A DNA stretch of 22,175 nt from IMG/VR virus record IMGVR_UViG_3300029989_000165, positions 1 to 22,175 of that record, one strand, 5' to 3'. This DNA comes from a virus. Both the position numbers and the translations under genes were made by a program. Shown here one piece after another: positions 15,590 to 21,497 of the stretch. Every line of letters begins with the position of its first letter. Position 1 is the stretch's first letter. Under the pieces are notes generated by a model. It searched no databases. It was given only the letters and a program-made list of their open reading frames with translations, and was not told the DNA's origin.

Positions 15590-16552
15590 TTACCGAGCCC
15601 AAGGCGGCTGACCGCCAGCGGGGGCGGCTGCGGCCGGGGCAGGGGGTGGGGTCACGGGAGCGGCAGGCGGCGGGGTGACGGCGGCGGGGGCTGCGCCGAT
15701 ACCGTAAGCGGCTGCGGTCTTGTACTCGGCTTCACCTTCCAAGCACATTGGCGTTGCGGCGGGCATTCCCTGCGCGAGGTATTCCGCAACCTTGGATTCG
15801 GTGATTGCTGCGCCGAACTCGGGCGCGTCGATTCCAACGAAGAACTTGCGTTCCACGGCGGGAGCTGCGGCCGGCTTGGGTTTGCTTGCGGGCTTCGGCT
15901 TGTTGGCCGGTTTGCTCGCGGCTGGGGCAGCGGGAGCAACCGCAGCGGGAGCGGCGGCAGGCTGCGCACCCCAAGGCGGCGTTGTTGGCGCGGCTGCGGG
16001 GGCGGAAGCGGCGGCAGGGGCAGCAACACCGGGCTTTGCAGCCCAGGCGGGCGCAGCGGCACCGGGCGCGCCTGTGGCCACATTGGCGGGAGCGGAACCG
16101 GCCTTTGCGCCTTTGAACTTGTTGCGCGCTTCGTACTTCTTCGCACCCGGCGTGCCGGCGGGAACCGCGTTGTTGTCGGAATCAACGTAACGCTCGGGCT
16201 CCGTACCAAGTTTGATTTGGTGCGGGATGTTGAACAGTTGCTTCACGTCCGCGACGTTGAAAACGCCGGTCGCGTGACAGATTGCCGACAGGTCGCGGGC
16301 TGCGATTTCCTGCGCCTGGGGGTTGCTGTGAATGATGTTGAAACCGTCGAACGCCTTGCGGTTCTTGAACTGACCTTCGGTAATGGTCCATTCAAGGTTC
16401 AGCCGGCGGCCGTTGCCTCCGTCGTTCAGGCTGATTTCGCCGCCTGTGATTTGGGCGGAATACCAGCCATCCGGGACCGCTTCCATTGGGGCGGACGGGG
16501 CAACTTGAGTGGCGTCAAATGTGAAGCCAAGGGATGTGATTTTGTCGGACAT
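15590..16552 (-). CDS. DUF669-family ssDNA-binding-like protein with long Ala/Pro tail
   Basis: The product is 320 aa. Residues 1-125 match the DUF669 pattern: VPDGWYSAQITGGEI, a G-rich turn, RRLNLEWTITEGQFKNRKAF and a helical IAARDLSAICHATGVF segment. DUF669 proteins are found beside Sak4-like ATPases and are regarded as phage single-strand DNA-binding partners. Residues about 145-232 are an Ala/Pro/Lys-rich flexible linker. Residues 233-285 form a second small conserved-looking segment (KFFVGIDAPEFG, then GMPAATPMCLEGEAEYKTAA) that I do not recognise. A Pro/Ala tail ends in QPPWAR. Trp-containing PAW/PPW motifs occur three times (168-170, 192-194, 316-318). The gene follows the ATPase gene by six bases, and its ATG is preceded by TAAACAACC. 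Confidence 0.85.
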   Translation of the reverse strand: MSDKITSLGFTFDATQVAPSAPMEAVPDGWYSAQITGGEISLNDGGNGRRLNLEWTITEGQFKNRKAFDGFNIIHSNPQAQEIAARDLSAICHATGVFNVADVKQLFNIPHQIKLGTEPERYVDSDNNAVPAGTPGAKKYEARNKFKGAKAGSAPANVATGAPGAAAPAWAAKPGVAAPAAASAPAAAPTTPPWGAQPAAAPAAVAPAAPAASKPANKPKPASKPKPAAAPAVERKFFVGIDAPEFGAAITESKVAEYLAQGMPAATPMCLEGEAEYKTAAAYGIGAAPAAVTPPPAAPVTPPPAPAAAAPAGGQPPWAR

Positions 16553-16558
16553 GGTTGT

Positions 16559-17269
16559 TTATTTGGTTTGTTTTATCTTCGCGATAATCTTGCTAAGGTT
16601 GGGTTCTTCTAATTCCCCCAAAGCGCCGGATCGGTCTTTAGCGGAAAATTGGTTGTCGGGCTGGCAGCGGAGCACACGCCAAACGCGGCCGTCCTTGTCT
16701 TTGGGCGTGATATACAACGCAAAAACGTAGTCGAAAAAGTAGGCCAAACCCTGCGTCAGGGTCTTACCCGGCATTGAAGGTTGATACATAACCGCGCCGT
16801 TGGCGTCCAATTCGCGGTCTTGCTTCGCCGTCATCATTACGTGTTTGCCGGGGAGGTCGCGAAACAGGCGTATGTATTTTGCAACTACCTCTTGCGTCTC
16901 GCCGTAGGCTTTGCGCGGGTCTTTGCAGGTCGCGAGTTTTTCCCCAAGGATTGATTCGGCAATGTCAGAAATCGAATCGACCCCGACCGATTCAAAAACG
17001 CCACCATGCGGCCCGCTAATGACCTCGTAAGCTTCGCGCAGCTCTGCGGCGGTTTTGATCCGCAAAATGGGAATGTCTTCAACGTCCCCGAAAATTCGGT
17101 TTTGATTGGCAGGCGACAGCGACAACTCGCCGCGCTCTGAACCAATGATTACTTTGCGGCCGGGAAGCGTTCGCATGAGAACGGTTTTCCCCGCGCCCGA
17201 TGGACCGTAAACGCAGCCCTTGACCGCGACGTTTTCCAGTTGGGAGGTAGAACTATATTCGATTGCCAT
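16559..17269 (-). CDS. Sak4-like RecA-fold ATPase (AAA_24), phage recombinase
   Basis: The product is 236 aa. Walker A GPSGAGKT is at 22-29 after KGCVYG, and a Walker B-like SVGVDSISDI is at about 94-103. A polar MTAKQDR segment is at about 146-152, where sensor-type residues lie in this family. The length and order fit Sak4/AAA_24 proteins, which are RecA-core ATPases that help single-strand annealing in phage recombination together with an SSB-like partner. That partner is encoded directly downstream (DUF669), six bases away. The ATG at 17269 is three bases after the stop of the MazG-like gene, and there is no Shine-Dalgarno sequence. Confidence 0.85.
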   Translation of the reverse strand: MAIEYSSTSQLENVAVKGCVYGPSGAGKTVLMRTLPGRKVIIGSERGELSLSPANQNRIFGDVEDIPILRIKTAAELREAYEVISGPHGGVFESVGVDSISDIAESILGEKLATCKDPRKAYGETQEVVAKYIRLFRDLPGKHVMMTAKQDRELDANGAVMYQPSMPGKTLTQGLAYFFDYVFALYITPKDKDGRVWRVLRCQPDNQFSAKDRSGALGELEEPNLSKIIAKIKQTK

Positions 17270-17272
17270 AAA

Positions 17273-18043
17273 TTAGACCCCGCTCCCAACGCCGGCAGAC
17301 TGCCAAAGCTCGGGGCAAATCACCCAAGCGCGGTCATCGTCGGACCAGTAATAGCCGTCCCCGAAATCGACCATTTGGCCTTTGTACTTTTCGACGATGG
17401 CGCGGCGTTCGTCATCGGGAATATCGACGCGGAGCCGTTGCGAGGGGCACACGGCAACCGAGGGCTTGGGCGGGTACGGCTCGGGGTTGTCTGTGGCAAC
17501 GTCAACGCGAGCGATTGCCGCGCCGTCCGTGTATTTCTCGGGGTAACGCTTGCGCAGCTTGGCCACATTGTAGGCGGCGAGTTCTTCAAGGCTGCAACCG
17601 AGCGCGCGGCACAGCGGGGCGGCGATATACCAAAGCAAATCCCCGGCTTCCTCTTTGACCTTCACGAGGTCCAACGGCTTGCCGTAATACATGGACTTTT
17701 TAATCAGGTCCACGACCTCGCCCGCTTCGCCGGCCATGCCAAACGCGGCGTGGACGAGGTCAACGCGCTTGTCGTAACCGGGGCCGCTCGGGGTGCCCAG
17801 GCACAGACCGAACCAATGTTGTTTGCCTTCGGTGGGGAGCGTGCGGGACGACAGCTCTTGAAGTTCGTTCAACGTCAGGCGTTCGCCTGCGGCTTCAACG
17901 CTGCGTTGCTCGGGGCCGTCGAACAAACCCAACAGCTCGGTCAAGGTCTGTTCGTTTAATACGTTGGCGGGTGTGTTGTTGTCCGCGCAATGAGCAGAAA
18001 GAATTTCCTGCGCACGCTTCACAAGGTCTTTGTATGTTTTCAT
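17273..18043 (-). CDS. MazG-like nucleotide pyrophosphohydrolase with extra N- and C-terminal regions
   Basis: The product is 256 aa. The MazG/all-alpha NTP pyrophosphohydrolase core lies at about 93-171: ExxE at Glu106/Glu109 (GMAGEAGEVVDLIKK) and ExxD at Glu132/Asp135 (KEEAGDLLWYI), followed by ELAAYNVAKLRKRYPEKY. These acidic residues bind Mg2+ in the family, which hydrolyses nucleoside triphosphates to monophosphates and pyrophosphate; phage versions may adjust nucleotide pools or alarmones. The first 90 and last 85 residues are extensions. The C-terminal one has Tyr/Trp/Asp-rich segments (DFGDGYYWSDDDRAWVI) that I cannot assign. The gene lies directly before the Sak4-like gene. A 91-base leader separates it from the DUF7173-like gene and contains a GGGGTG/CACCCC hairpin. 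Confidence 0.85.
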   Translation of the reverse strand: MKTYKDLVKRAQEILSAHCADNNTPANVLNEQTLTELLGLFDGPEQRSVEAAGERLTLNELQELSSRTLPTEGKQHWFGLCLGTPSGPGYDKRVDLVHAAFGMAGEAGEVVDLIKKSMYYGKPLDLVKVKEEAGDLLWYIAAPLCRALGCSLEELAAYNVAKLRKRYPEKYTDGAAIARVDVATDNPEPYPPKPSVAVCPSQRLRVDIPDDERRAIVEKYKGQMVDFGDGYYWSDDDRAWVICPELWQSAGVGSGV

Positions 18044-18071
18044 TGAATACGTTTTGAAAGTTGGAGGGGTT

Positions 18072-18089
18072 GGGGTGTTCGTTCACCCC
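18072..18089. other. Short GC hairpin in the leader of the MazG-like gene
   Basis: GGGGTG (18072-18077) pairs exactly with CACCCC (18084-18089) around TTCGTT. It lies in the 91-base gap between the DUF7173-like and MazG-like genes. No T-run follows on either strand, so it is not a standard terminator; it may be an RNA processing or stabilising structure. Confidence 0.45.
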
Positions 18090-18134
18090 CGGCGTCCAGC
18101 TCGCCCCCGATCCGCAGACCGGAACCCCGTAAAG

Positions 18135-18713
18135 TTATTTCTTTTTGCTCTTGGCCGGCTTCGCGGCGGGAGCGGGTTTGTTTTCTTTTGCAGCGCGCTC
18201 TTTGCGGGCTTTGGCTGCAAGTTTCTTGAAATCGACGCCACCGGTTGACGGGGCGGTTTCGGCCGGCGCTTCTTCGCGGAAAATAATTTCCAACTCGGGC
18301 GATCCGTCTTTGATCGTCAACGCCTGTTCAAAAATCTTTTTGTTCTCGTCCGACATTGCGCGGTAAACGTCCAAGCTGAACGACGGTTTGTAAGAAATCA
18401 GGTTGCCGATAACGCGGAAGTCCTCGGGCAACTGCGGCATGACGGCGTCAAGTGCAGCCTCGTCAAGCGTGCGGGTGATTTTGTGGCTAACCTTCACCGC
18501 GTAACCTTCGCCTTGCACGTTGTTGGTTCCTTCAACTGGTTTCTTGACGAACAGAGAAACGAGTTCCTTCCGTAGTTCCATCTCACGAGCTTTTCCCTTT
18601 TTCAGCCATTCGGAAATTTGGGACCACTCGGTAATTTTCGCTTTTGCGTCTGCCGACAGAGCCGGCCCAACGCTGGCAGCTTTACCCGCTGACGGGGTTG
18701 TTGGTTGTTTCAT
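18135..18713 (-). CDS. DUF7173-like phage protein, first gene of the replication block
   Basis: The product is 192 aa. Residues about 25-60 are helical (ITEWSQISEWLKKGKAREME then LRKELVSLF), followed by EGTNNVQGEGYAVKV and IGNLISYKPSFSLDVYRAM. The arrangement resembles phage proteins annotated DUF7173, found early in replication blocks; the assignment is from memory and is moderate, and the function is unknown. The last about 35 residues are basic and Ala/Lys/Pro-rich (ending KSKKK), like the tails of other proteins in this block. The start is placed at the ATG at 18713. The in-frame ATG at 18752 would put the operator and both promoter boxes inside the coding region. The predicted transcript start is only about five bases upstream, so the mRNA may be almost leaderless. 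Confidence 0.7.
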   Translation of the reverse strand: MKQPTTPSAGKAASVGPALSADAKAKITEWSQISEWLKKGKAREMELRKELVSLFVKKPVEGTNNVQGEGYAVKVSHKITRTLDEAALDAVMPQLPEDFRVIGNLISYKPSFSLDVYRAMSDENKKIFEQALTIKDGSPELEIIFREEAPAETAPSTGGVDFKKLAAKARKERAAKENKPAPAAKPAKSKKK

Positions 18714-18724
18714 AGCGAATCGGG

Positions 18725-18752
18725 TGTATCGGGGTTCGCCTGATAGCGTCAA
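18725..18752 (-). promoter_or_regulatory. Predicted promoter of the minus-strand replication block
   Basis: On the minus strand, TTGACG (18752-18747) is followed by a 16-base spacer and GATACA (18730-18725). The -35 match is good (5 of 6 to TTGACA) and the -10 match is weak. The spacer contains operator 1. Transcription would begin near 18718, just before the DUF7173-like ATG. Confidence 0.55.
18727..18745. promoter_or_regulatory. Operator 1 (imperfect palindrome)
   Basis: TATCGGGGTTCGCCTGATA has half-sites TATC...GATA with GG/CC inside. It matches operator 2, 76 bp away, at 17 of 19 positions, in the same orientation. It lies between the -35 and -10 boxes of the leftward promoter, so a bound repressor would block RNA polymerase. 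The likely ligand is the small HTH protein encoded at 18866, or a repressor outside the window. Confidence 0.75.
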
Positions 18753-18794
18753 GGGAAAATCGTAGAAATCTTATTTTCTCCACCTAATTTTATC

Positions 18795-18822
18795 TTGCCG
18801 TGTATCGGGGTTTCCCTGATAC
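18795..18822 (+). promoter_or_regulatory. Predicted rightward promoter for the regulator and primase genes
   Basis: TTGCCG (18795-18800), a 16-base spacer and TGATAC (18817-18822) form a sigma70-like promoter pointing to the HTH gene. The spacer and part of the -10 box are covered by operator 2. The leader from the predicted start (near 18829) to the ATG at 18866 is about 37 bases. Confidence 0.55.
18803..18821. promoter_or_regulatory. Operator 2 (imperfect palindrome)
   Basis: TATCGGGGTTTCCCTGATA is a better palindrome than operator 1, with TATC-GGG facing CCC-GATA. The match to operator 1 extends two bases outward on the left (TG). It overlaps the spacer and -10 box of the rightward promoter, so one regulator could control both divergent transcripts. 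Confidence 0.78.
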
Positions 18823-18865
18823 CACGAACACGCCCCACAAATTTTCAAATTCAATCTGTATTCAA

Positions 18866-19081
18866 ATGCCAATTACACCTTGCGACAATCCGGGTTCTCT
18901 CGTGAAAGAGACCCTTCGCTTAATAAACAATGAGCCGCGCGGGCTTCTAGCGGTTTCACAAAAAACGGGTGTACCTTTCTATTGGTTGCGTAAATTCAGC
19001 GCGGGCAAAATCCCGAACCCCGGCGTCAACCGGGTTCAATTCCTTTTTGAAAAACTGAGCGGTGAAAAAATTTCGCTGTGA
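18866..19081 (+). CDS. Small Cro-like helix-turn-helix regulator
   Basis: The product is 71 aa. Residues about 14-48 (KETLRLINNE, then LLAVSQKTGVPFYWLRKF) and the closing NPGVNRVQFLFEKLSG match small phage helix-turn-helix repressors of the Cro/CI type; the recognition helix is probably GVPFYWLRKFSAGK. It would bind DNA as a dimer. The two palindromic operators directly upstream are the obvious candidates, which would make it autoregulatory and a controller of the leftward block. The ATG at 18866 gives a compact domain; the in-frame ATG at 18800 lies inside operator 2. The stop overlaps the primase-helicase start as GTGA. No separate CI-like repressor or integrase is visible in the window. 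Confidence 0.8.
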   Translation: MPITPCDNPGSLVKETLRLINNEPRGLLAVSQKTGVPFYWLRKFSAGKIPNPGVNRVQFLFEKLSGEKISL

Positions 19082-21483
19082 TATTACAGAACATCCCGCA
19101 CGAGCTGCGCGCCCTAAATCAGTGGGTAGCGGCCGGAACCAACAAGCACCCTCTAAACCCGCGAACGGGTCAGCCCGCTAGCGTCACGGACCCCGCAACC
19201 TGGGGGACATTTGAAGAAGCAAAAAACGCCGGATATAGCCACATTGGTTTTGTTCTCTCTGCGTCCGATCCGTATTGCATCGTTGACCTAGACGACCCCG
19301 CGACGATCAAAGTTGACGGCGTCATTGTTCCGAACCCGGACGCTGAACAGGTCGCACGCATCGGCGAACGACACACACGCATTTTGGGGGCATTTGAAGC
19401 TTACGCCGAACTCTCACAGAGCGGCACAGGCGTTCACATTATTTGCAGGGGCAGCGTTCCGCATGGTGTGCGCCGCGACAAAGTAGAAGTGTATTCGGAT
19501 TCCCGTTACATGATTTGTACGGGGAACATAATTAAAAACCTCCCCATTACCGAACAACAGCCGCTTTTGACGATGCTGTTCGACGAAATGAGCCAAGGCG
19601 CGTTGCCGGTCGCGGAGCTGCAACAGGTCGAAAGTCATTTGACCGATGACGATTTGTTTCAAATGGCGAGCACGGCGGCGAACTGCGAAAAGTTCTTGAA
19701 GCTGTGGCGAGGCGAATGGCAGGGCGTCCCCGAGTGGCCTTCACAGAGCGAAGCGGACTTTGCGTTGCTGTCCATGCTCGGGTTCTACTCGCCCGACAAT
19801 GAGCAAGTCCGGCGCGTGTTCCGCTGGTCAGCCCTGGGGCAGCGTGAGAAGGCAACGAAGAACGACCGTTACCTAAATTACGCGCTTACCAAGATTCGGG
19901 CCAAGACTCCCCCACCCGTTGATTTCTCTGCCCTGTTGGCGCGCGGATCGGCCCTTGTGCCCAACGTTGCGACCACAGCCAAGCCACCAATCCCCACTTA
20001 TGCACTTAACCAAACAACAAATAGAAATAGCGAACCAACTAGGGCACTTGAAGAGCCTGCAACGGTTGGACTTGAAATTTATTCGCCCGGCTCAACAGAG
20101 AATCAAACAACGGAGGAAAGAGATTGCGGAATTGAGGGAGAAGCTAGTTCAAACGTTCCAACTGCCGACCTCCCGCCGGGCTTTGTCGGGGAGCTAGCAA
20201 GCTACATTCACAGCTCCGCAATCCGCCCCGTCCCTGAAATCGCGCTGTGTGCATCGCTCGCCCTTACGGCCGGCGTCGTGGGTCGCTCGTTCAATATCTC
20301 GGGCACCGGGCTAAACCAATACCTCTTGGTTCTCGCAAAGACTGGCAGCGGCAAGGAAGGCGCAGCGACTGGCATTGACGCTATGGTTTCAGCCGCTCGC
20401 GCAACCGTCCCCATGATTGACGAGTTTGTTGGCCCCGGTGCGTTCGCGTCCGGTCAAGCGTTGGTTCGGGTTTTGGACAAGAACCCTTGTTTTGTTTCAG
20501 TCCTTGGCGAGTTCGGTTTGACGCTGAACGCCATGTGTTCGCCGAACGCCAACGGCGCGCAAATTATGCTTAAAAAAGTCCTCTTGGATATTTACGCCAA
20601 GAGCGGCTTCAGCAAGGTTCTCCGCTCGTCTGTTTATTCAGAGAGCGAAAAGAATACGAAGGCGATTCAAGCGCCCAACGTTACGATCTTCGGCGAGTCG
20701 AACCCCGAAAAGTTTTACGAGGGTTTGGACTCGGGCATTATTGCGGAAGGTCTGTTGCCCCGGTTCTCAATCTTTGAATACACCGGCCCGCGCCCTGACA
20801 CAAACCCCAACGCCTTCGCGCCGCCGCCTGACAGCCTTGTGCGCTTCTTTGGCGGGCTTGCGGCTGTGGCTATGGGTGCGCAGCAAAACCGCGTTTGCAG
20901 CCCCGTACAGCAAGACAGCGACGCGCTGAAACTCTTACGTGAGTTCGACCGCTACACGACGGACGAAATCAACAAATCACCAAACGACATATCTAAACAA
21001 CTGTGGAACCGCGCGCATTTGAAGGCGCTGAAAATGTCCGCTTTGATCGCCGTTGGCTGCAACCCACACCAACCAATAATAAACAAACGCTGCGCAGATT
21101 GGGCGATTGATTGTGTGCGAACTGACGTGTCCCGCCTGTTAAACAAATTTGAAAGCGGGGAAATTGGTTCGGGCGACGTGCGCCTTGAATTGGACGTGCG
21201 CAGGGCAATCACGGCTTACCTGAAAATGTCGGCAGTTGACCGCAGGGGCTACGGATGCCCCGACAAAATGGCCACATTGCAATTGATACCATTTCACTAT
21301 CTGCGCCGCCGGCTGCGTCTGTTGGTGGCATTCAAGACAGACAGGCGGGGCGCAAACAACGCCATGAACCAAACGCTTACCGCAATGGTGGACGGTGAAG
21401 TTTTGGTTCGCCTCAACCCAATGCAGGCGCGCGAGCAATGCGGCACCAACAGCCCCGTCTATGGGCTCGGGCCGGCTTGGTAA
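19078..21483 (+). CDS. Primase-helicase: AEP/NrS-1-like primase plus DUF3987-like ATPase
   Basis: The product is 801 aa. The N-terminal 1-160 resemble the archaeo-eukaryotic primase fold of the NrS-1 polymerase group: IGFVLSASDPYCIVDLDDP with Asp70/Asp72, SQSGTGVHI with His120, and VEVYSDSRYMICTGN. Residues about 185-280 form a helical linker domain (WSALGQREKATKNDRY) usual in these proteins. A Ser/Thr/Asn/Glu-rich linker at about 300-363 contains a nested ORF. Residues 365-690 resemble DUF3987, with a P-loop-like AKTGSGKEG (420-428) that has Ala for the first Gly and Glu for Ser/Thr. GEFGLTLNAM and an APNVTIFGESNPEKFYEGL segment follow. The likely role is priming plus unwinding at the phage fork. 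The GTG at 19078 is set by the GTGA overlap with the regulator stop. Confidence 0.87.
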   Translation: MILQNIPHELRALNQWVAAGTNKHPLNPRTGQPASVTDPATWGTFEEAKNAGYSHIGFVLSASDPYCIVDLDDPATIKVDGVIVPNPDAEQVARIGERHTRILGAFEAYAELSQSGTGVHIICRGSVPHGVRRDKVEVYSDSRYMICTGNIIKNLPITEQQPLLTMLFDEMSQGALPVAELQQVESHLTDDDLFQMASTAANCEKFLKLWRGEWQGVPEWPSQSEADFALLSMLGFYSPDNEQVRRVFRWSALGQREKATKNDRYLNYALTKIRAKTPPPVDFSALLARGSALVPNVATTAKPPIPTYALNQTTNRNSEPTRALEEPATVGLEIYSPGSTENQTTEERDCGIEGEASSNVPTADLPPGFVGELASYIHSSAIRPVPEIALCASLALTAGVVGRSFNISGTGLNQYLLVLAKTGSGKEGAATGIDAMVSAARATVPMIDEFVGPGAFASGQALVRVLDKNPCFVSVLGEFGLTLNAMCSPNANGAQIMLKKVLLDIYAKSGFSKVLRSSVYSESEKNTKAIQAPNVTIFGESNPEKFYEGLDSGIIAEGLLPRFSIFEYTGPRPDTNPNAFAPPPDSLVRFFGGLAAVAMGAQQNRVCSPVQQDSDALKLLREFDRYTTDEINKSPNDISKQLWNRAHLKALKMSALIAVGCNPHQPIINKRCADWAIDCVRTDVSRLLNKFESGEIGSGDVRLELDVRRAITAYLKMSAVDRRGYGCPDKMATLQLIPFHYLRRRLRLLVAFKTDRRGANNAMNQTLTAMVDGEVLVRLNPMQAREQCGTNSPVYGLGPAW
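20000..20197 (+). CDS. Candidate nested 65-aa helical basic protein in the +1 frame of the primase-helicase gene
   Basis: The ATG at 20000 opens 65 codons entirely inside the primase-helicase gene, one base out of frame. The product is helical and charged (TKQQIEIANQLGHLKSLQRL, then RIKQRRKEIAELREKL), with few turns, and looks more like a folded or coiled-coil protein than the disordered peptide of the main frame at the same place. By hand count, third positions between about 20003 and 20164 are near 54% G+C in this frame but about 26% in the main frame, whereas the main frame is strongly G+C-rich at third positions on both sides. There is no Shine-Dalgarno sequence, but that is normal here. 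It could be an overprinted gene, or a trace of a compensated double frameshift. Confidence 0.5.
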   Translation: MHLTKQQIEIANQLGHLKSLQRLDLKFIRPAQQRIKQRRKEIAELREKLVQTFQLPTSRRALSGS

Positions 21484-21497
21484 CTTTTAAACAACCA

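Noticed and set aside
15587-16612. A 341-codon plus-strand ORF opposite the DUF669 gene, Gly/Arg/Cys-rich
   Set aside because: It mirrors the Ala/Pro-rich codons of the DUF669 gene (GCN/CCN read backwards), has no domain pattern, and the opposite strand has clear DUF669 features and operon context.
17240-17959. 239-codon plus-strand ORF opposite the MazG-like gene
   Set aside because: It covers the MazG core in antisense, lacks any family pattern, and the MazG motifs on the minus strand are clear.
18135-18366. Plus-strand Ala-rich ORF opposite the DUF7173-like C-terminus
   Set aside because: It is the complement of the Lys/Ala/Pro-rich tail and has no independent support.
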